DNA from: Myxococcales bacterium | GTDB lineage: Bacteria; Myxococcota_A; Polyangia; Polyangiales; Polyangiaceae | Direction: 5' to 3' | DNA: 38,478 nt | NCBI GenBank assembly: GCA_023248815.1 | Contig: JAHFDV010000007.1 | Coordinates: 1-38,478 of the forward strand | Shown here: positions 1 to 8,166 of the stretch, in pieces | Layout of the letters: each line of letters starts with the position of its first letter | Numbering within the stretch: position 1 is the first letter of the stretch | Translations under genes and position numbers: made by a program | Notes under the pieces: model-generated | What the model was told of the DNA's origin: nothing | Database searches by the model: none | What the model saw: the letters and a program-made list of their open reading frames with translations, nothing else

Positions 1-1
1 C

Positions 2-1381
2 ACGCTCGTCGAGCGCGCCCCATTTCCCGGAGGAAAGTCTGCCAAGCTCGAGGTCGACGGGTTCGTGTTCGACACGGGGCCGACCCTCCTGACGATGCCC
101 GATGAAGTGCGGCGCGCCTTCGCCGCCGTCAACGCAGAAGCGCGCTTCCCCGAGCTCCAACGCATCGATCCCAGCTGCCACTATTTTTTTGCGAGCGGTA
201 AAGAGCTCTCCATTCATGACGACGCGACGCGCACGGCCAGAGAGGTCGCGGAGATCAATGCGCAAGACGGCGAACGCTTTTTGCCGTTCCTCGCGGAATG
301 CGCCCGCATCGCACGGATTGCGGGGAACCCGTACCTCGAGGCTCCGTTCGAGGGCTATCTCGACTTCGCGCGGCGCATCATGAAGGGTGGCCGCGAGGCC
401 GTGACGCTCGGAATGGGGCTCGGCACGCTGCATGAGCTCGCCGAAAAATGGTTTCAGTCTCCCGAGATGCGAATGCTCGTCGACCGTTTCGCGACCTATG
501 CGGGAGGCTCCCCTTTTGCTTCGAGCGCGGCCTTTGCGATGATTGCCGATCTCGAGATGCAAAGCGGCGCCTTTTATCCGCACGGCGGCATGCACGCGCT
601 CGCTGCGCGCTTGGCCGAGTCGTTGGCACGCGCCGGCGTCCAATTCCGCTACGAGACGGATGTCGTCGGGCTCATCGGAGACAAGCGAATCAAAGGGGTG
701 CGCACGCCGCAGGAAGAGCTCATCGCCGATGTCGTCGTCGCCAATGTCGATCCCGCGGCGACGTGGGTGCAGAAGTCTGGCGCTTCGAGCTCGCGTCGCG
801 CCGAACGTGCGACACCCTCTTTGAGCGGGTTCGTCGTGACGTTCGCATTCGAAGGAGACGCGCGCGAACTCGCGATGCACACCGTCATCTTTCCGAAAGA
901 CTACCGCGAAGAGTTCGATGCCATCTTCGAACGCCAGGAGATTGCCGCGGAACCGACCGTCTATTTGAGCGTGCCGTCACTCGTGGATGCTTCGCGAACG
1001 AAGCCAGGGCATCATGTGGCCTTCGCGATGATCAATGCACCGGCCGCGCACGACGAAAACTATTGGGCCTCGCACACGGAGCGCCATTCGAGCTTCATCC
1101 TCAGCGCGATCGAGAAGCACTGTCTTCCCAACTTGCGGGAGCGCATCCGTCATCTGCGCGTGCGCACTCCCATCGACCTGCGACGCACGGGATCTCCTCA
1201 CGGCGAGATCTACGGCACGGCTCCGCATGGTCGCCTGGCCCCCTTCGAACGCCCTTCGAATCGCGACGCGCGCAAATGCCTCTATTACGTGGGCGGAGCG
1301 ACGCACCCTGGCGGCGGCGTTCCGATGGTGACGCTCGGAGGAAGATTCGTGGCGGATCTCGTCGAGAAGGATCTGCGATGA
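2..1381 (+). CDS. crtD: CrtD/CrtI-type carotenoid desaturase (5' partial)
   Basis: FAD-dependent carotene desaturase/dehydrogenase, open at the left edge of the window. The reading frame is already open at base 2. The first visible residues (ERAPFPGGKS, then FDTGPT) are the part of a CrtI-family protein just after the N-terminal FAD-binding fold, so roughly 30-50 residues including the GxGxxG motif lie outside. 459 residues are visible. The C-terminal signature YVGGATHPGGGVPM followed by a GGR segment is typical of the family, where it contacts FAD. The stop overlaps the crtC start (ATGA), so the two are co-translated. Adjacency to crtC favours a CrtD role (3,4-desaturation of 1-hydroxylated acyclic carotenoids, as known from phototrophs and myxobacteria) over phytoene desaturation. 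That choice is inference; the family assignment is firm. Confidence 0.85.
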   Translation, partial: TLVERAPFPGGKSAKLEVDGFVFDTGPTLLTMPDEVRRAFAAVNAEARFPELQRIDPSCHYFFASGKELSIHDDATRTAREVAEINAQDGERFLPFLAECARIARIAGNPYLEAPFEGYLDFARRIMKGGREAVTLGMGLGTLHELAEKWFQSPEMRMLVDRFATYAGGSPFASSAAFAMIADLEMQSGAFYPHGGMHALAARLAESLARAGVQFRYETDVVGLIGDKRIKGVRTPQEELIADVVVANVDPAATWVQKSGASSSRRAERATPSLSGFVVTFAFEGDARELAMHTVIFPKDYREEFDAIFERQEIAAEPTVYLSVPSLVDASRTKPGHHVAFAMINAPAAHDENYWASHTERHSSFILSAIEKHCLPNLRERIRHLRVRTPIDLRRTGSPHGEIYGTAPHGRLAPFERPSNRDARKCLYYVGGATHPGGGVPMVTLGGRFVADLVEKDLR

Positions 1382-2355
1382 CGTTCGACCTCTCCTTTCG
1401 TGGAGGGCCCGGGAGCTATCGCTGGTGGTATCTCGATGCGATTTCGGACGACGGCGAGAAGGCGCTCGTCGCGATCTTCTTCATCGGCTCCGTGTTCTCT
1501 CCGCACTACGCCCGTCGCCGCGACTCCGGAGAAATCGCGCACCCCGAAGATCACATTGCGATCAACGTCGCGCTCTATGAAAAGGGAAGGCGCGTCGCTT
1601 GGGTCTTCAGCGAATACGGGCGCCACGCGCTCACGCTCGCGAAACGTCGTCTTCGCGTCGAGAAGAGCGCACTCTCGTACAACGAGAATGGCGGCCTCGA
1701 GATCGACATCGACGACATCACTGTCGCACGCCGAAAGCGGCTGAACGGGCTCATCCGCGTCGAGCCGCTCGAAGCTCCGCTCACCAAAGACTACGTGACC
1801 CTGGCCGACGGGCACGAGTGGCGCGCCCATGTGCCGCGCGCGCGTGTCACGGCGAACTTTCGCGGCTTCGACTTTTCGGGCACGGGCTATCACGACGAGA
1901 ATCGCGGCATCGAGCCCATCGAGAAGGGATTCTCGAGCTGGTCGTGGGGACGTTTCCACGACGGCCCAGGGACGCGCGTCTTCTTCGACACCGAGTCACG
2001 CGGGACGCGCACCGTTTCTACGATCGAGACGGGCGGCCTCGTAAACTCCGAGAAGCACGCTGCGCGCATCGTGAGACCATCGCTCTCCAACTGGCTCCTG
2101 CCGGTGCCGACCTCCTACGTGGGAGGGCGCTCCGCCAACGGCAGTCTCAGAATAGTGCAACCTACACGTGTTATCGATCGCGCTCCTTTCTACGTTCGCT
2201 TCTTGGCTTCGAGCGCGCGCGATCCGGGTGCACCTCTTACGCTCGGCATGGCAGAGCACCTCTCGCTCGAACGGACGACGCGCCCCATCGTGAGAAGGAT
2301 GGTGAACTTGCGCCTCGCGCTTCCCGAGCTCGGCTACTTCGGACGCATCCCTTGA
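1378..2355 (+). CDS. crtC: Carotenoid 1,2-hydratase (hydroxyneurosporene synthase)
   Basis: A 325-residue protein matching the CrtC family, which adds water to the terminal 1,2 double bond of acyclic carotenoids to give the tertiary 1-hydroxy group. Recognisable features are the N-terminal YRWWYLDAISDDG block, the FFIGSVFSPHY segment, the central GTGYHDENRG segment and the following WSWGRFHDG. The ATG overlaps the upstream desaturase stop by four bases (ATGA), and the stop overlaps the next gene's TTG start, so all three are probably translated as one coupled set. Length is within the family range. In the pathway it would act together with CrtD, producing hydroxylated carotenoids that can be glycosylated, which fits the downstream glycosyltransferase. 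No signal peptide is evident; family members are membrane-associated. Confidence 0.88.
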   Translation: MTFDLSFRGGPGSYRWWYLDAISDDGEKALVAIFFIGSVFSPHYARRRDSGEIAHPEDHIAINVALYEKGRRVAWVFSEYGRHALTLAKRRLRVEKSALSYNENGGLEIDIDDITVARRKRLNGLIRVEPLEAPLTKDYVTLADGHEWRAHVPRARVTANFRGFDFSGTGYHDENRGIEPIEKGFSSWSWGRFHDGPGTRVFFDTESRGTRTVSTIETGGLVNSEKHAARIVRPSLSNWLLPVPTSYVGGRSANGSLRIVQPTRVIDRAPFYVRFLASSARDPGAPLTLGMAEHLSLERTTRPIVRRMVNLRLALPELGYFGRIP

Positions 2356-3542
2356 CGGCTTCCCGCGTGCTCGCCGACGCCGCGCTGGGCGGAGCACTCA
2401 CGGCCCTTTTCTTCGGTGCGGTGCTGCCCTTCGTGGCGGGCGTCGCATTGCTCGTCTTGCGCTCGAGAAATAGGCACGAAAGTGCCGCCGCCCGCGTGAT
2501 CTTGCTGCGACCAAATGAACGCCTCGACGCCATCTGGCTGGCGCAGATAGAAGCCGACACGGCGCAACGAGAGACTCCCATCGAGCGGTTCATCGTCGTG
2601 CACGACGTCGCGCCGGCTCTCGACATGAGAGGCGTTCTCGTCGTTCCACGCGGCGCGGATCCCGTGAATCCGAAGATCGCAAAGCTTCGCGCTGGGCTCG
2701 ATCGCTTGCCATCGCCGCTCCGAGACGAAGACATCCTCGTTTCCGCCGATACGGACGTCCGCTTCGACGCGGGGTCGCTCTCGGCGCTCGTCGACTCGCT
2801 GCCCGAGAAACTGTCGGCCGTGTCGTTTGGCGTACCCATGCCCGAGGGCGGAACGTTCCTGGGGCAATGGCTCTCGAAGACTGTCCTCACGTGTACGACG
2901 CAATCGTTCGCATCGGTGTGGCAGCTCGAACGCCTTCTCGGGGGTGCTCCGAGCCTTGCAGGCAAAGCGACGGCGATGCGGGCCTCGACGCTGAACGCCA
3001 TCGGTGGCTACGAGAACCTCGAAGCATTCATCGGTGATGATCTCGCGCTCTCCCGAGCCGTGCATCGCGCGCACGGAAAAGTTCTTCTTGGTCCCGAGGT
3101 TCGTGTCGAGAACCACGAGCGCACGTTCGCCTCACAAGAGGCGCAGTTCGTTCGTTGGCTTCGCGTGCTTTTCGCGCATCGCCCATTTCTCGCGCCTCTC
3201 TATCCTTTTACCAATGCGCCGCTCGCTCTCGCGGTGCCGCTCCTCATCGTTGCAGAGTGCACGCAACGCGGCTCGGTCTCGGCGCACCCGTGGATTCTCG
3301 AATCCGTCTCACTGATCGTCGGTCTGCGAATTTTTCATGCGCTCGTGCTTCGCTTTCGTATTTTTAGATCGGCGTCCGCGGGGGCCACGATCCTCCGCGC
3401 GCTCACGACGCCAGTCGTCGACTTCCTCTTGCTCGGCGCATGGATAGGGGCACTCTCGTCTCGGAAGATCGTCTGGCGCGACCGCGAATACGCGGTCACC
3501 AAGGGAGGCCGGATCACGAGCGTCTTGCGATCGAGGTCCTAA
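2352..3542 (+). CDS. GT21-like (ceramide glucosyltransferase type) membrane glycosyltransferase
   Basis: A 396-residue family-2/21 glycosyltransferase. The catalytic pattern is complete: D133-x-D135 (SADTDV) for the nucleotide-sugar/metal site, D229/D230 (IGDDLA) as the likely base, and Q265-F-V-R-W269, the QxxRW motif. A hydrophobic N-terminal segment (about residues 8-36) and two or three hydrophobic segments after residue 280 make it a membrane enzyme with a cytoplasmic active site, as in ceramide glucosyltransferase and HpnI. The start chosen is TTG at 2352, which overlaps the crtC stop (TTGA); GTG at 2367 is an alternative. Its place directly after crtD-crtC suggests that it glycosylates a 1-hydroxy carotenoid. 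A lipid acceptor remains possible. Family is confident; substrate is inferred. Confidence 0.8.
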   Translation: MTASRVLADAALGGALTALFFGAVLPFVAGVALLVLRSRNRHESAAARVILLRPNERLDAIWLAQIEADTAQRETPIERFIVVHDVAPALDMRGVLVVPRGADPVNPKIAKLRAGLDRLPSPLRDEDILVSADTDVRFDAGSLSALVDSLPEKLSAVSFGVPMPEGGTFLGQWLSKTVLTCTTQSFASVWQLERLLGGAPSLAGKATAMRASTLNAIGGYENLEAFIGDDLALSRAVHRAHGKVLLGPEVRVENHERTFASQEAQFVRWLRVLFAHRPFLAPLYPFTNAPLALAVPLLIVAECTQRGSVSAHPWILESVSLIVGLRIFHALVLRFRIFRSASAGATILRALTTPVVDFLLLGAWIGALSSRKIVWRDREYAVTKGGRITSVLRSRS

Positions 3543-3572
3543 GAGCCGGCCCAAATATGCTAAAGCCGCGAG

Positions 3573-4682
3573 ATGCGAGCGATCTCTCGGACCCTCGGAA
3601 TCCTGACCTTTCTCGTTGCGACGGACGCGTTGGCCGACAACGTCGTCGTCCTTCCGTTTCGCGCCACCGAGGGCGCTGCCGACAAAAAAGATCTCGTGAC
3701 GCTCAAGGGTGCAGCTTCTGGCGCAACGACCGATCGCGGACACACGCTCGTTCCAGCAGCCGCCGCGACGCGCGCCGAAAAGTCTTCGAAGGACGGCGTG
3801 TTCGACACGCAAGCCGAGCTCATCGCTGCGGGCAAAACAGCCGACGCAAACTGGACGCTCTCGGCCAAGGTCGAAGCGCGCGCGGCCGGCGTGTACGCGA
3901 TCGATCTCGAAGCTTGCCAAGTGGGGACCGGACGCGTCGAGCTCGTTGCGCGCGACGTCGAGGTCGCCAACGCGCGCGTGCAAATCGCCGAGATGCTCGC
4001 GCTCTTGCTCCGTCCCGAAGGTATCAACGGCGCCGAGCTTCCTTGGAAAAAGAACGTTCCGCCGCAACCCTTGCCAAAACCCGAGCCCACACCCGAGCCA
4101 CCGAAGCCGACGCCGCCCGTACCTGCGCCGGTCCCGCAGCCGCCTCCCGCGGAAGTTCATGTCTTCACCCCGCCACCGCGGGGCTACGGAGAAGACCATC
4201 CGTTCGTCGCGGGTCTCGGCGTCGGTTTCATCAGCGCGTTCAAACGTCCAACGGGCGCCGTCGGCAATGCGACCTCGTTGCTCGTCCAAGCCTCGTTCGG
4301 CTACGCGGTCCTCACGACCTCCGACAACAAGGACAATCCCGACCGTTCCACGAGCGCACTCGAGCTCCGATTCGACGCGGCGGCCGGCGCGATCGGCCCC
4401 GGCTCCTTTCTCCTCGATGGCGGCGCGCGCTACGCACTCTTCTTGAACAAGAATGCTCAGTCGGGGCGGTTCTACATCGGTCCCGAAGCGAAGATCGGCG
4501 CATTCATTCCCTTCGCCGGTGACAAAAAGGCGCGCTTCCTCGCGCGCGGAGGCGGCTTCGTCGGGATGGCGATCACGCCCGAATTGTCGCTCGAAATCGC
4601 GCCCAACGTCAGCGTCGCGGCGGGTGGCTCGGGTGCGCTCGCCTTTTTCGACACGACGCTCGGCGTGTTCTACCGCTTCTGA
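3573..4682 (+). CDS. Exported protein: TolB-N-like domain, proline-rich linker, outer-membrane barrel
   Basis: A 369-residue protein with a signal peptide (cleavage near ATDALA-D, residue 21). Residues about 22-150 (VVVLPFRAT start, helix/strand alternation, two Cys-poor repeats) resemble the TolB N-terminal type domain often found in myxobacterial envelope proteins. Residues about 165-200 are a proline-rich linker (PKPEPTPEPPKPTPP). Residues about 210-369 alternate hydrophobic and polar residues with many glycines and end in YRF, the terminal aromatic expected for a BAM-inserted beta-barrel. It starts 30 bases after the glycosyltransferase stop, with its own possible -10 (TATGCT, 3556-3561), so it may not belong to the carotenoid operon. 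The next gene starts one base after its stop. Function unknown; outer-membrane location is inferred. Confidence 0.7.
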   Translation: MRAISRTLGILTFLVATDALADNVVVLPFRATEGAADKKDLVTLKGAASGATTDRGHTLVPAAAATRAEKSSKDGVFDTQAELIAAGKTADANWTLSAKVEARAAGVYAIDLEACQVGTGRVELVARDVEVANARVQIAEMLALLLRPEGINGAELPWKKNVPPQPLPKPEPTPEPPKPTPPVPAPVPQPPPAEVHVFTPPPRGYGEDHPFVAGLGVGFISAFKRPTGAVGNATSLLVQASFGYAVLTTSDNKDNPDRSTSALELRFDAAAGAIGPGSFLLDGGARYALFLNKNAQSGRFYIGPEAKIGAFIPFAGDKKARFLARGGGFVGMAITPELSLEIAPNVSVAAGGSGALAFFDTTLGVFYRF

Positions 4683-4683
4683 C

Positions 4684-5211
4684 ATGCGCGTCGATTTGCC
4701 GACGCGTCGGGCGACGCGCCTTCTCGGGCGAGCCATCGCCCACACGATCGAAGCGGGGGACGTCGTCCTTCTCGAAGGAGATCTCGGCGCGGGAAAAACA
4801 TTTCTCACGCGTGCGATCGCGCGTGCGCTCGGCGTCTCGAGAACGACGCGCATCACGAGCCCGACCTTCACGATCCTTCACGAGTACGCGCTCGCAGAGG
4901 GTGTCCTCCTTCACGCCGATCTTTACCGCCTACGTGGACCTCAGCTCGAAGACGAAGTACTCCGGCTCGGCATTCGTGAAAGGCTCGTCGACGGCGCGAT
5001 GCTGATCGCCGAATGGGCGATCGACGCGGAGCACGCGATCGGAATTCCCCCGAGCCTCGTCGTGCGACTGTCTCGGCACAGAGCTGCTACGTCATCCTCC
5101 GACCCTGCATCGACTGAACGATCCGCGCAGCTTTCGGGACCGCGCGCCTCGGATGTCATCGCGCGTCTCGCACTCGCGTTGTCGCTCTCGCGCTCACTCT
5201 CCGAGCTCTGA
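4684..5211 (+). CDS. tsaE: tRNA t6A biosynthesis ATPase TsaE
   Basis: A 175-residue P-loop protein of the TsaE (YjeE) family. TsaE works with TsaB and TsaD in the cytoplasm to make N6-threonylcarbamoyladenosine at position 37 of ANN-decoding tRNAs. Visible motifs are the Walker A GDLGAGKT (K38, T39), the family-specific TSPTF block, the HADLYRL block and the later IAEWA segment. The C-terminal 40 residues (Ser/Ala/Leu-rich) extend beyond the usual length of about 150. The start ATG lies two bases after the preceding stop, implying translational coupling with an apparently unrelated envelope gene. The stop is eight bases from the stop of the convergent XRE gene. Essential in most bacteria. Family assignment is firm. 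Confidence 0.92.
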   Translation: MRVDLPTRRATRLLGRAIAHTIEAGDVVLLEGDLGAGKTFLTRAIARALGVSRTTRITSPTFTILHEYALAEGVLLHADLYRLRGPQLEDEVLRLGIRERLVDGAMLIAEWAIDAEHAIGIPPSLVVRLSRHRAATSSSDPASTERSAQLSGPRASDVIARLALALSLSRSLSEL

Positions 5212-5219
5212 CGAATCTC

Positions 5220-5537
5220 TCAGCGAACGAGTCGGCGCTTGGCCGTTTCTTTCGCCTCTTCAGATGTCTCGAGGAGCTCGTTGGGTTGCACGCCGAGCGC
5301 AGCGCAGAGCTGATGCACGACGAGAAACGAAGGGACGAGCTCACCGCGTTCGAGACGCGCAACGTAGTTCGATGAGAGGCGCGCAGCTTCTGCGAGCTCG
5401 GCTTGTGTCCATCCGTGCTCTTGACGAATGCGTCGCAGTGACTGACCTACGACGGCCGCAAACGCTTCGGAGCTTTCTTCAGGGACGACCGCTTTGACGA
5501 CGTCTACTCTTTTTCGACGCGTACTTTGGTCGTGCAT
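5220..5537 (-). CDS. XRE-family helix-turn-helix regulator
   Basis: A 105-residue DNA-binding protein. Residues about 28-85 form a classic XRE/HTH_3 domain: SLRRIRQEHGWTQAELAE gives helices 1-2, then a recognition helix (SSNYVARLERGE) and the VVHQLCAALGV helix. There is no further sensing domain; the ends are short charged tails. It is convergent with tsaE and divergent from the Ser/Thr kinase, with only 53 bases (or 14 if the kinase uses its first GTG) between the two starts. The shared intergenic segment probably carries both promoters and perhaps the regulator's own operator, so control of the kinase is plausible but inferred. TAGGGTA at 5543-5549 sits between the two starts. Confidence 0.9.
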   Translation of the reverse strand: MHDQSTRRKRVDVVKAVVPEESSEAFAAVVGQSLRRIRQEHGWTQAELAEAARLSSNYVARLERGELVPSFLVVHQLCAALGVQPNELLETSEEAKETAKRRLVR

Positions 5538-5590
5538 TCATTTAGGGTAACGTGAGGTCGCGCGCGAGGCGCGAGAAAGTTCTTTCCCGA

Positions 5591-6988
5591 ATGGCGTACG
5601 CGGCGATGTTGGAGGTAGATGTAGGCGACACGATCGGGGGAAAATACAAGCTTCTTCGCAAGGTCGGTGCAGGCGCGATGGGGGAAGTGTGGGCAGCCCG
5701 CCACGAAACCCTGGATGGCGAATACGCCGTCAAAATCCTCCACAACACGGACGAAGCCATGCACCTCGTCGAGCGCTTTCGCTCCGAAGGGCAAATCGCC
5801 GCCAGGCTCTCCAAGAAGACCCGCCACATCGTGCGCGTCACCGACCACGGCGAAGAGAAGGGCGTTCCCTATCTCGTGATGGAGCTCCTCGAGGGACGCT
5901 CGCTCGAACAAGTCCTGCTTCGCACGGGAAGGATGCCGCCACCTGCCGTGGCCGTCGTCATCTCGCAGATCGCTGCGGGTCTGTCTGCGGCACATGCCGA
6001 AGGCGTTCTTCATCGCGATCTGAAACCCGCGAACATCTTCCTCACGCGTGACGATCGCGAGCTCTTGCTGGTGAAGATTCTCGACTTCGGAATCGCGCGG
6101 CAGACGGGCGCGCTCGGTAACGCGGGAACGTTCAAGACGTCGGCAGGCATTCTCGTCGGCAGTCCCGCCTACATGAGCCCGGAGCAAGCGCGCGGAATCA
6201 AGACACTCGATGCGCGCTCGGACGTCTGGGCGTTGGGCGTGCTCGCGTACGAAGCGCTCACGCGGCGCATTCCGTTCGACGGCGAAACGGTCGAAGACAT
6301 TTTGGTTGCAGTATGCACGCGTAAGGTCGTTTCACTTCATCAACGCTCACCGGACCTTCCAAGCAGTCTCGCGTCCGTTTTCTCGCGCGCTTTCGCCGAC
6401 GACCTCGCCCTCCGCTTTCAAACCGCGACCGATTTCGCGCGCGCCCTGAGCGAAGCCTTGAACGTGCGAAGCCCGGATCTCTCGTTCGACGAATTCTCGG
6501 CCATGCTCACCGAAAGCAGCAACCGGGAGACGATGGATCCCCCGCCGATGCCTTCGGCCGTGTTCAAGAAAGACAAGAAGCAATTGGGCGTGATCGCCAG
6601 CGCGGTCGGAGTCGTTGCGATCCTCGGTGTTGGGATCACGCTCGCACTCTCGCCCAAAAAGAATGCGGCGACGAACGAGGCCGCCGCATCATCGACTGCC
6701 GTTCCGTCTTCTACGACGACCGTTCCGCCCGTGCTCTCCGCACTCCCGACCACTGCCATCGTTCCTTCGACCGCCGTCACTGCTTCCAACATAGCGCCCT
6801 CGCAACCGCCCGCGAGCGCGGCCCCATCTGCGCGAAGCGTCGAAACTGCGTCGCAAAAGCCAACCGCCAATCACGTTCCGCCCAATCCGCCACGCGTCGA
6901 CGTTCCGAAGGTCCCGGTGCCCGTTGGCACGGTCACGAGTGCGCCCACCGTGCCGCCGAAGCCGCGCGACAACGGCGACACGTTCTAG
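5591..6988 (+). CDS. Membrane-anchored eukaryotic-type Ser/Thr protein kinase
   Basis: A 465-residue Hanks-type kinase. The glycine loop GAGAMGEV, catalytic lysine K48 (YAVKIL), HRD at H141-D143 followed by LKPAN, DFG at 165-167, and the SPAYMSPEQA activation-segment end are all intact, so activity is expected. The kinase domain ends near residue 290. One membrane span (about residues 333-352) separates it from a roughly 110-residue Ser/Thr/Pro-rich extracytoplasmic tail with no recognisable sensor domain. ATG 5591 is chosen because GAGAAAG lies a suitable distance upstream; GTG 5552 and ATG 5606 are alternatives. Divergent from an XRE regulator. Substrates cannot be read from the sequence. 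Such kinases are abundant in myxobacteria and act in developmental and stress signalling. Confidence 0.92.
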   Translation: MAYAAMLEVDVGDTIGGKYKLLRKVGAGAMGEVWAARHETLDGEYAVKILHNTDEAMHLVERFRSEGQIAARLSKKTRHIVRVTDHGEEKGVPYLVMELLEGRSLEQVLLRTGRMPPPAVAVVISQIAAGLSAAHAEGVLHRDLKPANIFLTRDDRELLLVKILDFGIARQTGALGNAGTFKTSAGILVGSPAYMSPEQARGIKTLDARSDVWALGVLAYEALTRRIPFDGETVEDILVAVCTRKVVSLHQRSPDLPSSLASVFSRAFADDLALRFQTATDFARALSEALNVRSPDLSFDEFSAMLTESSNRETMDPPPMPSAVFKKDKKQLGVIASAVGVVAILGVGITLALSPKKNAATNEAAASSTAVPSSTTTVPPVLSALPTTAIVPSTAVTASNIAPSQPPASAAPSARSVETASQKPTANHVPPNPPRVDVPKVPVPVGTVTSAPTVPPKPRDNGDTF

Positions 6989-7006
6989 CTAGCTGGAGCT
7001 AGCCTT
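6985..7006 (+). terminator. Palindrome overlapping the kinase stop codon
   Basis: GCTAGCT-GG-AGCTAGC (6988-7003) is a perfect 7-base inverted repeat with a two-base centre; it begins on the last base of the kinase TAG stop. It is followed by CTTCTT rather than a clean T-run, and the loop is too tight for an ideal RNA hairpin. It could be a weak terminator or a protein-binding palindrome. Confidence 0.25.
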
Positions 7007-7127
7007 CTTAGAGAACCACCTTGAAAAAAGGCGCGGAGTCGTGCCTCGGGTTTCCCATGAGGCCATGGCCCATCAGGCCGCGAGGCCGCATTTTGCGCCT
7101 CTTCTGGACGGAGATGGCCAGCAAGCC

Positions 7128-7157
7128 TGGACTATCCCGATAAGCCTCGTCCATACT
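7128..7157 (+). promoter_or_regulatory. Possible promoter, TGGACT-N18-CATACT
   Basis: A -35-like TGGACT (7128-7133; four of six consensus bases) and a -10-like CATACT (7152-7157; four of six) lie 18 bases apart. The ATG of the next gene is at 7165, only seven bases after the -10, so transcription would begin at or next to the start codon. Read by eye only. Confidence 0.3.
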
Positions 7158-7164
7158 AACCACC

Positions 7165-8166
7165 ATGCTTTCTCGCTTTGCTTTTTGTGGTGCACTCGGG
7201 CTCAGTCTCGTCGCGACGAGCGCGCGTGCCGACTCCGAAGGCGACGCCAAAGATCTTTTCGCGCGCGGCCGTGAGTATCGCCAAAAAGGCGATTGCACGA
7301 ACGCTTCTCCGCTCTTTCGTCGCGCGTACGACATTCATCCGAAGGGACTCGGCAGCCTCCGTAACTTCGCCGAGTGTGAGGAGCAGAACGGACACTTCGC
7401 GACGGCTCGCCGCAGCTGGCTCGATCTCAAGCGCGCGCTCGCGATCAACACCGACACCAAGTACGCAGGCTGGGAAGCCGACTCCGATGCGGGCGCGCAA
7501 CGCCTCGCGGTGAAGGTCTCTCACCTCACGATCGAAGCCCCGCCCGACGTGAGTGGAACGGCGGCGACGATCACGATCAACGACGAACCCCTTCCTGGCG
7601 CACTCAACGGAACGCTTCTCGACCGCGATCCCGGTGCATACCGCATTCGTGCGACGTGGAAGACGGATGATCAGCAGAACGACAAGGTGGACCTGGCGCC
7701 AGGAGAAACGAAACGCGTCACCTTGAAGTCGCAGCGCAAAGAGGCGCCCGCCGCACCGAGCGTTGCTGCGAGCACGAGCTCTCTCAAGCCGCCGTCTCCC
7801 GACGCAAACCGCGGAGCACCTCCGCCTGCTGCCGAAGATCCGACGCGCGAGAAATGGATGGCGCCCGTCGGCTGGACGCTGGTCGGAGTCGGCGGCGTCA
7901 CTCTCGTCGGTTCGCTCGTCACGGGGCTCATGTACAGCAGCGCGAAGTCCAAGGTCGAAGACGAATGCGTCAACAACCGGTGCCCCGAGGATCTCCGCAG
8001 CACTGCTTCACGCGGAAAAACGACGGCGGTTCTTGCGCCTGTGTTCCTCGGAATCGGCGTCGTCGCGGCGGGAGTCGGAGTGACGCTTCTCGTCATGCAC
8101 GGAAAATCTTCGAATGTTGCCGTCGGTGTTCGCGGCACGGGAATGGAAGCGAAGGTGACGTTTTGA
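7165..8166 (+). CDS. TPR/PEGA-type membrane-anchored envelope protein
   Basis: A 333-residue protein of a layout common in myxobacteria. A signal peptide (cleavage near SARA-D, residue 22) is followed by TPR-like helices (about 25-95: AKDLFARGREYRQKGDC, then a PLFRRAYDIHPKG unit). A beta-rich PEGA-like region (about 112-190) contains LPGALNGTLLDRDPGAYRIRA, where PGxYxI is typical. After a Pro/Ser-rich linker come two membrane spans (about 231-253 and 287-312) enclosing a short loop with two cysteines (CVNNRC). The role is probably structural or a scaffold at the envelope; no catalytic motif is seen. The stop overlaps the TTG start of the following lipoprotein gene (TTGA), so the two products are probably made together. 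Confidence 0.75.
   Translation: MLSRFAFCGALGLSLVATSARADSEGDAKDLFARGREYRQKGDCTNASPLFRRAYDIHPKGLGSLRNFAECEEQNGHFATARRSWLDLKRALAINTDTKYAGWEADSDAGAQRLAVKVSHLTIEAPPDVSGTAATITINDEPLPGALNGTLLDRDPGAYRIRATWKTDDQQNDKVDLAPGETKRVTLKSQRKEAPAAPSVAASTSSLKPPSPDANRGAPPPAAEDPTREKWMAPVGWTLVGVGGVTLVGSLVTGLMYSSAKSKVEDECVNNRCPEDLRSTASRGKTTAVLAPVFLGIGVVAAGVGVTLLVMHGKSSNVAVGVRGTGMEAKVTF

Noticed and set aside
3309-4871. 520-residue minus-strand open frame
   Set aside because: It is antisense to three plus-strand genes with clear families, and is Arg/Glu-rich as expected from TCG/CGA-rich codons read backwards.
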